DNA from: Flavobacteriaceae bacterium
Lineage (GTDB): Bacteria > Bacteroidota > Bacteroidia > Flavobacteriales > Flavobacteriaceae
Length of the DNA stretch: 64,000 nucleotides
NCBI GenBank assembly: GCA_002694465.1
Contig: NZMG01000053.1
Span: 1-64,000 of the forward strand
Direction of reading: 5' to 3'
Shown: positions 18,434 to 27,059 of the stretch, in pieces
Position numbering within the stretch: the stretch's first letter is position 1
Layout of the letters: the number at the start of each line of letters is the position of its first letter
Notes under the pieces: generated by a model
Told to the model about the DNA's origin: nothing
Database searches by the model: none
The model's input: the letters and a program-made list of their open reading frames with translations, nothing else
Position numbers and translations under genes: made by a program

Positions 18434-20398
18434 TTAATCTTCACCTAATGACCAAGATAGTGGTAAGGTTGAGCTTGCAGGTGAAACTCTAACATATCCT
18501 TGCATTTCTTGGTGTAATGCAGAACAGAAATCTGTACAATAGAATGGCCAAACACCAACTTGTTTAGGTTCCCAAAGGAAGGTTTCGGTCTGTCCAGGCA
18601 TAATTAATAATTCGGATGTATTCGCTCCAATCATACTTACGCCGTGTGGCACATCGTAATCTTGCTCTAAGTTGGTTACGTGGAAATATACTTTGTCTCC
18701 TACTTTTATTCCTTCAATATTATCTGGCGCAAAGTGACTTCGAATCATTGTCATATATACGTGTACGACATTTCCATCTCTAATAACTTTTGTATCTGCT
18801 TCAGTTTTTACGGCAAAGGGGTGCTCGTTTTCTTCAAGTTTGAAAATTTTCTTAGAATTTTTCATGACTATGTCGGCTCTAATACCTGCCGCATAATGTG
18901 GTTCACCTACGGTTGGGAAGTCTAGTAAAAGCTCCATTTTATCACCAGAAATATCGTATAACTGAGCTGATTGTGTTACTTCGGGTCCCGTTGGGAGATA
19001 ACGATCTTTAGTGATTTTATTCATTGCAAGAACATAATCTCCAAAAGGTTCTCTAGAGTTTCCTCCTGGAATCATTAAGTGACCTACTGAATAGTAACAA
19101 GGTTGTCTGTCGACTACTTCCCAAGTGCCTAATTTCCATTTTACCACTTCAGAAGAAATGAAGAATGTTGTATAGGCATTTCCTTTGCCATCAAACTCAG
19201 TATGAAGTGGTCCCAATCCAGCTTGATCTACTACTCCGGCCAATACATCTTCAAATTTTAAGATTGGAATACCATAGGCTTCCCCGTCAAACTTTTTCGC
19301 TTCAATAGCGGCAAGCATTTTTGTGAATGAATGAATTGTAAGGTTTGCAGAAAGTTTACCATTACCAACAATATATTCACCAGAAGGATCTACATCACAA
19401 CCGTGAGGAGATTTAGGTGTGGGTAATAAATAAACCAAGCCTGGTAATTCTGAAGCATCCAACATAAGCACTTCGTCTTTCATTGTAGAAGTTGCTGTAT
19501 GGGTTTTTTCATTATACACATTATGTGCATATTTTGCAGGCATCATTTTTCCTTTTCCAGCCTTGATGTATTCTTCGGCTTTTTTCCAGTTTACGGCAGC
19601 AATAAAGTCTTTGTCATTTTGAGAAGCATTTACTTCCATCAATGTACTAGCCTCTTCAGTATTATAGGTAGAGAAGAAAAACCATCCGTGAGATGCACCA
19701 CGACCTGGGTGTGCCAAGTCGTAATCGAAACCAGGCATCATAATCTGGAATTTAAGATCCATTCCGCCATCCTCAGGATCTACACTTATAAAAGATAATG
19801 ATCCTTTAAAGTTTCCTTTGTATTCTTTTATAGGCATATCTCTTTGCGGAATGGGTACAGAAAAGCGAGTTCCTGCGACAACATATTCAGTGTTTTCAGT
19901 TACAAATGAGGAACTATGGTTACCTGCACTGTTAGGGATTTCTATAATCTCTGTTGTTTCGAAAGTGGTTAAATCTATTTTTGCAATACGTGGGGTATTG
20001 TTTCCGTTGATGAATACCCAACGTCCATCTACCACTCCATTGGTTTGCGAAATGTCAGGGTGATGCGCATCATCCCAAGGAACAAATCCGTGAGAAGTAT
20101 TAAGCATAGGTTTAGTTTCTTCATTATATCCCCAAGCTTTTTCTGCATCTTGTGAGAAAACAGGGATTACTTTAAACAGTCTTCCCGATGGTAGTCCATA
20201 TACAGAAAGCTGACCGCTAAAACCTCCGGAAATGAAGGCATAGTACTCATCATATTCGCCAGGAGCAACATATACTTTTTCGGCCGCGTTGGAGCCAAGG
20301 GCTCCTTGCTTTTTCTTGCTATTTTGCGAGTTGTTACCACAACTTATAAGCATTCCTAAGAAAGCAAAAGCCGTAATTAAATGGATTATTTTTTTCAT
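18434..20398 (-). CDS. nosZ: Nitrous oxide reductase, clade II (Sec-dependent lipoprotein form)
   Basis: 654 residues. NosZ reduces N2O to N2 using a CuA and a CuZ centre. The CuA site is clear: FYCTDFCSALHQEM with C621, C625, H629 and M632, plus the earlier DVPHGVSM His. CuZ ligands lie in the beta-propeller motifs DDAHHPDISQT, GASHGWFF, KSPHGCDVDP and GPLHTEFDG. The N-terminus has a lipoprotein signal ending LISC (C20) and no twin-arginine motif. This marks the atypical clade II enzyme of Bacteroidota. No nir or nor gene is in the window. Confidence 0.97.
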   Translation of the reverse strand: MKKIIHLITAFAFLGMLISCGNNSQNSKKKQGALGSNAAEKVYVAPGEYDEYYAFISGGFSGQLSVYGLPSGRLFKVIPVFSQDAEKAWGYNEETKPMLNTSHGFVPWDDAHHPDISQTNGVVDGRWVFINGNNTPRIAKIDLTTFETTEIIEIPNSAGNHSSSFVTENTEYVVAGTRFSVPIPQRDMPIKEYKGNFKGSLSFISVDPEDGGMDLKFQIMMPGFDYDLAHPGRGASHGWFFFSTYNTEEASTLMEVNASQNDKDFIAAVNWKKAEEYIKAGKGKMMPAKYAHNVYNEKTHTATSTMKDEVLMLDASELPGLVYLLPTPKSPHGCDVDPSGEYIVGNGKLSANLTIHSFTKMLAAIEAKKFDGEAYGIPILKFEDVLAGVVDQAGLGPLHTEFDGKGNAYTTFFISSEVVKWKLGTWEVVDRQPCYYSVGHLMIPGGNSREPFGDYVLAMNKITKDRYLPTGPEVTQSAQLYDISGDKMELLLDFPTVGEPHYAAGIRADIVMKNSKKIFKLEENEHPFAVKTEADTKVIRDGNVVHVYMTMIRSHFAPDNIEGIKVGDKVYFHVTNLEQDYDVPHGVSMIGANTSELLIMPGQTETFLWEPKQVGVWPFYCTDFCSALHQEMQGYVRVSPASSTLPLSWSLGED

Positions 20399-20422
20399 TG
20401 TTATTGATATTATGATTAGTGA

Positions 20423-20998
20423 TTAATTGTTTGGAAGGATGACGGCATCTACTACGTGAACAATACCATTTCCAGCGGGTACGCTAGCAATAATTTTTGC
20501 TCCTCCTATAAATACATCTTCACCTTTTACTTCTACGATAACATTTTCATTACTTGCTTGTCCCAACGTTTTGAATTTTTTCAGGAATTCTTTGTCGTAT
20601 TTTCCGGGAGTTACATGATGCTTTAAAATAAAGGCTAATTGGTCCTTATTCTCAGGCTTCAATAAATTTTCTACTGTCCCGTCAGGGAGCTTGTTAAATG
20701 CTTCATTTGTTGGTGCAAAAACCATTAGAGGTCCTGTATTTACTAGCGCATTTTCTAATGACGCAGCTTGCACAGCAGCAACTAAGGTAGTGTGATCTGG
20801 AGAGCCAATAGCAATATCCAGGACATTGGGTGTGGCTTCATCATCCTTCAAAAATGCTTGCCCTTGCGATTCGGTGGTAGCATTTTCAGAAGGGGAATCT
20901 ACTTTTGCATCATTAGTTTCGTTTGGGGTGTTGTTTTTACAGCTTATAACTGCTAAGAAACTTAATAAAACAAAAGCTGTTTTTAATAGTGCTTTCAT
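20423..20998 (-). CDS. Fasciclin-domain lipoprotein
   Basis: 191 residues with a lipoprotein signal (AVISC, C20), a low-complexity acidic linker and one fasciclin (FAS1) domain from about 58. FAS1 boxes are visible as TGPLMVFAPTNEAFNKLP and GNGIVHVVDAVILP. FAS1 proteins usually mediate adhesion or protein contact. It lies 24 bp upstream of nosZ and 24 bp downstream of a cytochrome c gene, so it is probably co-expressed; a scaffold role for NosZ is speculation. Confidence 0.88.
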   Translation of the reverse strand: MKALLKTAFVLLSFLAVISCKNNTPNETNDAKVDSPSENATTESQGQAFLKDDEATPNVLDIAIGSPDHTTLVAAVQAASLENALVNTGPLMVFAPTNEAFNKLPDGTVENLLKPENKDQLAFILKHHVTPGKYDKEFLKKFKTLGQASNENVIVEVKGEDVFIGGAKIIASVPAGNGIVHVVDAVILPNN

Positions 20999-21022
20999 AA
21001 TTAATTGGTTTTAGTAATTATT

Positions 21023-21520
21023 TTATTCAAGGGTTCTGAAATATTCCAAAATACTTCTAGCTTCCTTTTCTGTTAAACCTTGATTTGCCATAGGAGAGCC
21101 ATTAAATTCTATCAATAATTGTTTTGCAAGCGGATCCTTTTGAGTCATTTCCTCAGGATTTAGAATCATGTTCATGACCCATTCTGGAGTTCTGCGTTCC
21201 AAAATCTTGTTTGGGGCAGGGCCAATAAATTTCTTGCCTATTTTATGGCAAGCAGTACATTTTGCTTTAAATACTTCTTCACCTTTTAAAGCCATGGCAG
21301 AATTAATCTCTGCATCCAGCGTGACACTTGTTATAGGGCCAATACCTTTATTAGTCAGGTCTATCGTTTCAGAAGCCTTTGCGACTTCTTTTTTAACCTC
21401 TTCCTTTTTTGGTTGGGTAGTACCAATAGATATTTTTTCTTCTTTTTTGGTGTCTTTCTCTCCACAACTCAAAAAGAGAGCTAAAGTTGAAATTGCTAAA
21501 ATTTTAAAACTAAGTTTCAT
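21023..21520 (-). CDS. c-type cytochrome lipoprotein, likely electron donor for NosZ
   Basis: 165 residues. The lipoprotein Cys is C19, followed by a Lys/Glu-rich linker to about 60 and a monohaem cytochrome domain. The haem site is CTACH (88-92), and the axial Met candidate is in NGSPMANQGL. As first gene of the nos operon it is a natural electron carrier from the quinol pool to NosZ. That link is inferred from position. Confidence 0.9.
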   Translation of the reverse strand: MKLSFKILAISTLALFLSCGEKDTKKEEKISIGTTQPKKEEVKKEVAKASETIDLTNKGIGPITSVTLDAEINSAMALKGEEVFKAKCTACHKIGKKFIGPAPNKILERRTPEWVMNMILNPEEMTQKDPLAKQLLIEFNGSPMANQGLTEKEARSILEYFRTLE

Positions 21521-21590
21521 AGGTGTGATTTGTTAAATTATCTAAGCAAAAGTAAAGGGTGTACATATTCTAAAATATGACTAAAATCAT

Positions 21591-21614
21591 AAAAAAGACT
21601 TTCAAGTCTTTTTT
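21591..21614. promoter_or_regulatory. Perfect inverted repeat between the nos operon and its Rrf2 regulator
   Basis: Two 10-bp arms, AAAAAAGACT and AGTCTTTTTT, flank a TTCA centre. The element lies 71 bp upstream of the cytochrome c start and 40 bp upstream of the rrf2 start, in the only space between two divergent transcripts. Its position suits an operator for the Rrf2 protein. The A/T ends would also let it fold as a terminator-like stem in either direction. Confidence 0.55.
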
Positions 21615-21653
21615 AAAAATTTGTAATTTTACATCTTAAATAATTCCAATTTT

Positions 21654-22067
21654 ATGTTTGCAAATACATCAAAATATGCCCTAAAAGCACTTCACTACAT
21701 TGCAGTACATTCTTCAGAAGAACAAAGAGTCCTAGCAAAAGATGTTGCACTTGCACTAGAATTGCAAAAGCCTTTTTTATCGAAGATTTTGAATCAATTA
21801 TCTTCGAAGGACTTTATTCAATCGGTTAAAGGCCCTTATGGAGGCTTTTATCTAACCAAAGAACAAAAAGATAGGTCTGTGATGGATATTATTGTTGAAT
21901 TGGAAGGAAGAGATAGCTTTAGCCAATGTATCTTAAATTTTGAGAACTGTAATGAACTAAATCCATGTCCTATTCATAAATTAGTTGCTTTTGAAAAAGA
22001 ATCGCTTCACACCGCTATTCAAAATGTTCGTATCGCCGACTTGCAAGAAAATTTAAACTACTTATGA
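21654..22067 (+). CDS. Rrf2 family regulator with candidate Fe-S cysteines
   Basis: 137 residues. The winged helix is at 1-65, with LQKPFLSKILNQLSSKDFIQSVKGPYGGFYL typical of Rrf2 proteins. Three cysteines, C92, C99 and C105 (spacing x6 and x5), sit where IscR and NsrR bind an iron-sulfur cluster. An NO- or redox-sensing regulator of the divergent nos operon is likely. Which of the two classes it belongs to cannot be settled by eye. Confidence 0.88.
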   Translation: MFANTSKYALKALHYIAVHSSEEQRVLAKDVALALELQKPFLSKILNQLSSKDFIQSVKGPYGGFYLTKEQKDRSVMDIIVELEGRDSFSQCILNFENCNELNPCPIHKLVAFEKESLHTAIQNVRIADLQENLNYL

Positions 22068-22077
22068 TTAATACGGA

Positions 22078-22968
22078 ATGACAGATATTACTATCCTTAC
22101 CTGCAAACCCTACCATAAACCTGAAGTTATTACTCCTTATATTCAGAATATTTTAGACGAATATCAATTTCTTAAAGCGGCATTAGAGGCGAAAGGATTA
22201 ACTGTGGAAAGGACCTTTTGGGATGATCCTAACTACGATTGGAGTCAAACTAAAGCAGTTGTTTTTAGAACCATATGGGATTATTTTGAACGATTTGATG
22301 AGTTTTGGCCTTGGTTGGAAAGCATCAAAGACAAGACCATTTTAATAAATCCTTTTGCTTTAATTAAATGGAATGTCGATAAACACTATCTGAAAGATTT
22401 AGAAACAAAAGGAATTTCCATAGTGCCGACCCATTTTGTGGATACTGGAAACTGGCAAAGTTTAAAAGAAGTCTGCGAAATGAATCATTGGAAAAACATT
22501 GTTATTAAGCCAGCCATCTCAGGAGCCGCTTTCCATACCTATAAAATTTTTGAACATGAGATTTCCGAAAAAGAAGCTTTATTTAAAAAGTTGGTTGAAG
22601 AAAGAGATATGCTTGTTCAAGAATATCAAGAAACTATCACCACCATAGGGGAAGCTTCTTTAATGGTTTTTAATGGAAAGTTTACCCACGCAATTTTAAA
22701 AAAGGCAAAACCTGGCGACTTTAGGGTGCAAGATGATTTTGGCGGAACGGTCCATCCTTATGAAGCTTCAAAAGAAGAAATTACTTTTGCTGAAAAAGTA
22801 TTTGCAGCCTGTACTCCAATACCAGCCTATGGGCGAGCCGATATCATTTGGGACAACGAAGGCAAAATCTACCTTTCTGAATTAGAAATTGTAGAACCCG
22901 AATTATGGGTGCGAAACAATCCGGCTTCGGCAAAAGATTTTGCCGAAGGGATTATTCAGTTTTTATAA
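22078..22968 (+). CDS. ATP-grasp domain protein of unknown substrate
   Basis: 296 residues. It shows the ATP-grasp layout: a central KNIVIKPAISGAAFHTYKI strand, the lid LVQEYQETITTIGEASLMVF, and the acid cluster YGRADIIWDNEGKIYLSELEIVEPELW that would hold magnesium. Proteins of this type ligate small acids or peptides (glutathione-synthetase-like). It starts 10 bp after the rrf2 stop, and its 3' end overlaps the convergent DUF4407 gene by 6 bp. No pathway partner is evident. Confidence 0.82.
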   Translation: MTDITILTCKPYHKPEVITPYIQNILDEYQFLKAALEAKGLTVERTFWDDPNYDWSQTKAVVFRTIWDYFERFDEFWPWLESIKDKTILINPFALIKWNVDKHYLKDLETKGISIVPTHFVDTGNWQSLKEVCEMNHWKNIVIKPAISGAAFHTYKIFEHEISEKEALFKKLVEERDMLVQEYQETITTIGEASLMVFNGKFTHAILKKAKPGDFRVQDDFGGTVHPYEASKEEITFAEKVFAACTPIPAYGRADIIWDNEGKIYLSELEIVEPELWVRNNPASAKDFAEGIIQFL

Positions 22969-24063
22969 AACACTTTTCTGTTTTTTGTAAAAGGCATCGG
23001 CTTGCATTTGCATGAGTTCTCGTGCTTTTTTTCGTTTATAATCATATAACTCTAGCTCTTCAGCAATGTCTGCATACACTCGATTATTAACTTCACGATC
23101 TGTCGTTACTAAAATATCACGCTGGGACTTTTGTTGTGCTACCCAAGTGGTAACCGCACCTTCTTGCTCCGCCAATTTTAAATCGTAGGCACCTTTTGGG
23201 GAAAGTAATTTGGCAATAATAGGGGAGGTTTCAATAGCTAAAAACAACAAAAAGATAAATAATGAGGGTAGCCAAGGAAGCTTATTTAAGGCATTGACTC
23301 GTGCCATTAAACCATCAAAACCATCAATTACAGGTTGGGTTTCGGCCACTTTGGCTTGATATTCTGATGCCAATAACGTCATTTGTGCTTCGTTTGCAGT
23401 GATTTTTTCGGTATTGGTTTTTCGTAATTCGGCTAAAGCCGCTAGCTCGGCATCATGTTTTTCGCGCTTTTCTTTGTATACGGGTCCTTTGCCAATTAGT
23501 TCTGTTCCCTTTCGACCTTCTGCTTCGGCTATATAAGTTTCATACAATGCATTTACTTCGGTCTCTTTGTCAATTATTTCTTGTTTTAAACTTTCATTTT
23601 CGGTTTTTAATGTTTCAATGGCAGGTGTAAATTGAAGGGCTAATTGATCTTTATTTTCTAGTGTCATTTCATTTTTTTCTTCCAAAAGCACCTGATTGAT
23701 TTCTTTTTCAAAAATTTTCAGTTCTAAAGGTTTTGAAATAACAATGGCAATAATGATAGCTAATAATATTCGAGGTGAAGCCTGAATTAATTCGTCAAAA
23801 AAGCTATCTCTTTTTTTAATGGTAGAAACAATAAAGCGGTCCAGATTAAAGATGAGCATTCCCCAAATAAGTCCGAAAAAAATAGCTGTAAATAATGTGT
23901 CAAATACCGTAAATAATGCATAAGATGCGGCAATGGTTGCCATCACGGCAGTAAAGAAAACGGTGGCACCTATCCCCGCATACTTGGTTTTCTCCCCAGC
24001 AGAACATTGGTCAAGAATATCGATGTCTGCACCCGAGCAGAAAATAAAAAAACGTTGTAACAT
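22963..24063 (-). CDS. DUF4407 membrane protein with periplasmic or cytoplasmic coiled coil
   Basis: 366 residues. The N-terminus (FFIFCSGADIDILDQC) and the first two membrane helices (about 30-80) fit DUF4407. Residues ~125-250 are Glu/Lys-rich with heptad character and form a long coiled coil. Another membrane helix follows (LPSLFIFLLFLAIETSPIIAKLL), then a charged tail. Function is unknown; the architecture suggests an envelope scaffold. Confidence 0.8.
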   Translation of the reverse strand: MLQRFFIFCSGADIDILDQCSAGEKTKYAGIGATVFFTAVMATIAASYALFTVFDTLFTAIFFGLIWGMLIFNLDRFIVSTIKKRDSFFDELIQASPRILLAIIIAIVISKPLELKIFEKEINQVLLEEKNEMTLENKDQLALQFTPAIETLKTENESLKQEIIDKETEVNALYETYIAEAEGRKGTELIGKGPVYKEKREKHDAELAALAELRKTNTEKITANEAQMTLLASEYQAKVAETQPVIDGFDGLMARVNALNKLPWLPSLFIFLLFLAIETSPIIAKLLSPKGAYDLKLAEQEGAVTTWVAQQKSQRDILVTTDREVNNRVYADIAEELELYDYKRKKARELMQMQADAFYKKQKSVL

Positions 24064-24119
24064 AGCTGTTGTTGATTGATGAATAGATAATTAGAACGTA
24101 AATTATTTCAATTTGTTAC

Positions 24120-24149
24120 AAAAAAAGACCTCAATGTTGAGGTCTTTTT
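24120..24149 (-). terminator. Intrinsic terminator after the blaI/M56 operon
   Basis: Perfect 13-bp arms (AAAAAGACCTCAA at 24122-24134 and its complement at 24137-24149) with a 2-bp loop, followed on the minus strand by a run of T. It lies 9 bp beyond the M56 stop. Confidence 0.85.
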
Positions 24150-24157
24150 AGATTTAT

Positions 24158-25891
24158 CTAATCTTCAATTTTTATGGGTGCCTTTGAGAGTTTCACATAG
24201 GGGACTTTATCATTTCCTTTTCGAATGTCGATATTAATGTCCTCCGAATTTTTAATGATTTCAATTGCCTTATTTGCTGTTATTTCATCACCATTAAAAT
24301 AAAATTTTGCGCCTTTTTTAGCTAATTCTTTCATATGTTGCACCGGATTTGGAGGTGGTGGCGGTGGTGGTAAATCTGCATCTGGAGTAGGGGGAGGAGT
24401 GTCTGGACCCAAAAACTCGTTATAATATTCAATTTCTTCTTCTACGGTGGGTTCTTTTGAGTTTATTTCTTCTATCTCCTTTTCAATAAAAACATTTTTT
24501 CGTGGACCTTCAATATCCTCGATTTCTTCTTCAATAAAGACATTTTTTCCATCCGGTTTTGGAGGGGGTGGTGGAATAAGGCTGTCTTTTTTTGGATTGT
24601 TTTTATAAAGTTGTGTTTTTTTGAATTCTACCTCTAGCCTCTCCATAAATTTCTTATCTGGATTACTTACTAGAATATCCAAGGCCACTTTTTCGAAGTC
24701 TTTTTTCTTCCATCCATTGGTTATGGCATCAAGATCTTGTGCGAAACTTGTAATGGAACTTACTTTATCGTTCACAATGACTTTATCTCCTTTTATTTTA
24801 ATTTTGATATTTTTTTCTTGTGGTGGACAATTAGGAAAGGGAACTGCCATTTCTTTTTGTTCCGAAGTCATTTTTCGATAAATCGATTCTAGAATATTTA
24901 AATCGGATAGGGGAATTACTCTTGTTGCTTCTGGTTGTTTATTATAAAGAACGGCAAGTCGATTGTAGGTATTAACTTCCTCTTGGGTTGCTTTTTCAAT
25001 TATGGTAACTACCTCATTTTCTATGGGTTTTTCAATAATCTTTTTTGTACTGAAACTATACAATGTTAATGCCACCAAAGGCAGTAATAACATGGTTCTA
25101 AGCCATATGGCTTGTTTGGATGTGTGTGTTTTCATAACTGTAAATCGTTTTTTGATGAATGAATAATTTATGGCGTGCGCTAGCACTGGTACTTCTGCAT
25201 TTGATGAGAATGCCAATAAAATCTTTTGATATGCAGAGGTGCTTACCCCTCTTTTTAAAACCCATTGGTCTGCTAGAAATTCGTGGTTTAATTTCATCGC
25301 TTTTTTGAAGAAATAAAACAACGGATTAAACCAAAAGATTATGTGTATAAATTCGATTATTAGAATGTCTAGACTGTGTAATTCACGAGCGTGGGTTTCT
25401 TCATGCCAAAGCACTTCTTTTGGGATGCTTCGGTTTTCAAAACTTTCTTTATTTAAAAAGATATACTGAAAAAAAGTATGCGGAATGGTAGGGATATTTA
25501 ATAAAACGGTAATAAAGTTTCTATTTTTTTGAAGGGGATGTTTTTTAATTCGTCTCAAAATACTACGAATGTTTAAAACAAAACGAGTTCCGAAAAATAG
25601 CACACCCAACCCATATACACTCCACAGAAGAATAGGTATCACTGATTTGAAAACGGAAGTGTTTTCCGCAACCATTTCGGTATTTGAATAGGTTATTCGT
25701 TGGGTCATTTCTATAAGCGGCACTTCAACATAGGTAGAAAATACAATAAATGGAATTCCAAATGAAGCCACAATTGCTCCTAATAAATAAAACCGTTTAA
25801 AAAGGTGTACCGATTCTTTTTCTAGAAACAGTTTGTAAAACCCAAAGAAGAGAAACAAACACGCAGCCGATTTTAATACATAAAGTTCCAT
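24158..25891 (-). CDS. M56 family (BlaR1-like) membrane metallopeptidase
   Basis: 577 residues. Membrane helices at the N-terminus surround a zinc-peptidase motif HEETH in LWHEETHARELHSLD (about 165), as in BlaR1/MecR1 sensors. There is no penicillin-binding sensor domain. Instead the C-terminal half holds two near-identical KNVFIE blocks and two proline tracts, then a small alpha/beta end. It should cleave or inactivate the BlaI-type repressor encoded just upstream when an envelope signal is sensed. The signal is unknown. Confidence 0.85.
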   Translation of the reverse strand: MELYVLKSAACLFLFFGFYKLFLEKESVHLFKRFYLLGAIVASFGIPFIVFSTYVEVPLIEMTQRITYSNTEMVAENTSVFKSVIPILLWSVYGLGVLFFGTRFVLNIRSILRRIKKHPLQKNRNFITVLLNIPTIPHTFFQYIFLNKESFENRSIPKEVLWHEETHARELHSLDILIIEFIHIIFWFNPLFYFFKKAMKLNHEFLADQWVLKRGVSTSAYQKILLAFSSNAEVPVLAHAINYSFIKKRFTVMKTHTSKQAIWLRTMLLLPLVALTLYSFSTKKIIEKPIENEVVTIIEKATQEEVNTYNRLAVLYNKQPEATRVIPLSDLNILESIYRKMTSEQKEMAVPFPNCPPQEKNIKIKIKGDKVIVNDKVSSITSFAQDLDAITNGWKKKDFEKVALDILVSNPDKKFMERLEVEFKKTQLYKNNPKKDSLIPPPPPKPDGKNVFIEEEIEDIEGPRKNVFIEKEIEEINSKEPTVEEEIEYYNEFLGPDTPPPTPDADLPPPPPPPNPVQHMKELAKKGAKFYFNGDEITANKAIEIIKNSEDINIDIRKGNDKVPYVKLSKAPIKIED

Positions 25892-25892
25892 A

Positions 25893-26258
25893 CTATTTCT
25901 TTTCTATTTGTTCTTCAATGAGCTTTTTTAAATCTTCTAATTCTTCTTTACTTAAATTGGTTTCTTGTGTAAAGAACGACGCAAACTGGGTAGCATCATT
26001 ATTAAAAAAATTCTTAATCATCCCGTGTACTTGCTTTCCAAAATAGTCACTTTTTTTCACCAAAGGGTAGTATTCCCGTGAACGCCCTATTTGAATGTAA
26101 TCCACAAATCCTTTATCCTGCATACGTTTTAAAAGTGTTGCAATGGTTGTTTGTGCAGGTTTGGGCTCTGGGTATGCATCGATAAGATCCTTCATAAAAG
26201 CTTTTTTCTGCTTCCAGAGAAATTGCATCAGTTGTTCTTCGGCATTGGATAATTGCAT
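25893..26258 (-). CDS. BlaI/MecI/CopY family repressor
   Basis: 121 residues, the family's normal size. The winged helix spans about 1-75 (LSNAEEQLMQFLWKQKKAFMKDL, then TTIATLLKRMQDKGFV), and a C-terminal helix provides dimerisation and the cleavage region. It is 1 bp from the M56 gene, the classical repressor-sensor pair. Two matching operators lie directly upstream of its start, so autoregulation is expected. Confidence 0.92.
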   Translation of the reverse strand: MQLSNAEEQLMQFLWKQKKAFMKDLIDAYPEPKPAQTTIATLLKRMQDKGFVDYIQIGRSREYYPLVKKSDYFGKQVHGMIKNFFNNDATQFASFFTQETNLSKEELEDLKKLIEEQIEKK

Positions 26259-26275
26259 AGTGATTATTTTAATAC

Positions 26276-26317
26276 TCTACAAATGTAGAATAATATTTTA
26301 ATTCTACAAACATAGAA
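26276..26317. promoter_or_regulatory. Two BlaI-type operators
   Basis: Two dyads are seen: TCTACA-AA-TGTAGA at 26276-26289 (perfect arms) and TCTACA-AA-CATAGA at 26303-26316. Their centres are 27 bp apart. They match the TACAnnTGTA core known for BlaI/MecI boxes. They lie 18-60 bp upstream of the repressor start and about 70-105 bp from phnA on the other strand. Confidence 0.82.
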
Positions 26318-26356
26318 TGAAATATTTTTAAAATTTTAACTTTTCAAGTATTCTAC

Positions 26357-26364
26357 TAACTTTG
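26357..26364 (+). promoter_or_regulatory. Candidate -7 box for phnA
   Basis: TAACTTTG fits TAnnTTTG and lies 20 bp before the phnA ATG. This implies a short leader, as is common in flavobacteria. No clear -33 box was found. Confidence 0.45.
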
Positions 26365-26383
26365 CGCATCAAAAAAAATATGT

Positions 26384-26962
26384 ATGAGTTTCGAAAGAGA
26401 ATTACTCAAAAGAGCCAATAATCAATGCGAATTATGTGGACAAACTGAAAACTTAAGCTCTTACGAGGTACCATCCTCTCCTAAATTGGGTCTTGAGGCT
26501 CATATCCTGGCATGTAACACTTGTATCTCTCAATTTGATGATGCAGATGCACGTGATGCTAACCACTGGCGATGTCTTAATGATAGTATGTGGAGTACAG
26601 AACCAGCGGTACAAGTGATGGCATGGCGCATGTTACAACGGTTAAAAGCTGAAGGCTGGCCACAAGATTTACTCGATATGATGTATATGGAAGAGGAGGT
26701 AAAAGAGTGGGCCAAAGCTGCTGGGGATGCGAAAGATAAAAGCAATGCCATTGTTCACCGCGATAGTCATGGAGCCATTCTTGAAGCGGGAGATAATGTC
26801 GTGCTTATTAAAGATTTAAAAGTGAAAGGTACCAGCATGGTTGCTAAACAGGGTACTGCTGTGCGTAGGATCTCTTTAGATCATGAAAATGAAAAATATA
26901 TTGAAGGCAAAGTAGATGGACAGCATATTGTTATTATTACAGACTACGTAAAGAAAATTTAG
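26384..26962 (+). CDS. PhnA-domain protein with zinc ribbon
   Basis: 192 residues. The N-terminus has two CxxC pairs (C15/C18 and C44/C47), a zinc ribbon. The C-terminal PhnA domain reads DSHGAILEAGDNVVLIKDLKVKGTS and ends VDGQHIVIITDYVKKI. PhnA proteins are named for phosphonate loci, but most have no proven role in phosphonate use. None of the neighbours points to phosphonate metabolism. Confidence 0.85.
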   Translation: MSFERELLKRANNQCELCGQTENLSSYEVPSSPKLGLEAHILACNTCISQFDDADARDANHWRCLNDSMWSTEPAVQVMAWRMLQRLKAEGWPQDLLDMMYMEEEVKEWAKAAGDAKDKSNAIVHRDSHGAILEAGDNVVLIKDLKVKGTSMVAKQGTAVRRISLDHENEKYIEGKVDGQHIVIITDYVKKI

Positions 26963-27021
26963 TTTTTTGTTTATACAGTATATTCCATTTTTGTTGCTGA
27001 CGATGGTCATATTTTAAGGGG

Positions 27022-27040
27022 TAAAGGTAGTGTACCTTTA
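27022..27040. promoter_or_regulatory. Inverted repeat upstream of the broken oxidoreductase gene
   Basis: TAAAGGTA and TACCTTTA arms flank GTG, 19 bp before the ATG at 27060. The position suits an operator or a leader hairpin. No known family site was recognised. Confidence 0.4.
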
Positions 27041-27059
27041 TACTTTAAAACCATGTATC

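Noticed and set aside
14289..22067. A full denitrification island
   Set aside because: I looked for nir, nor and nar genes around nosZ and found none; only N2O reduction is supported.
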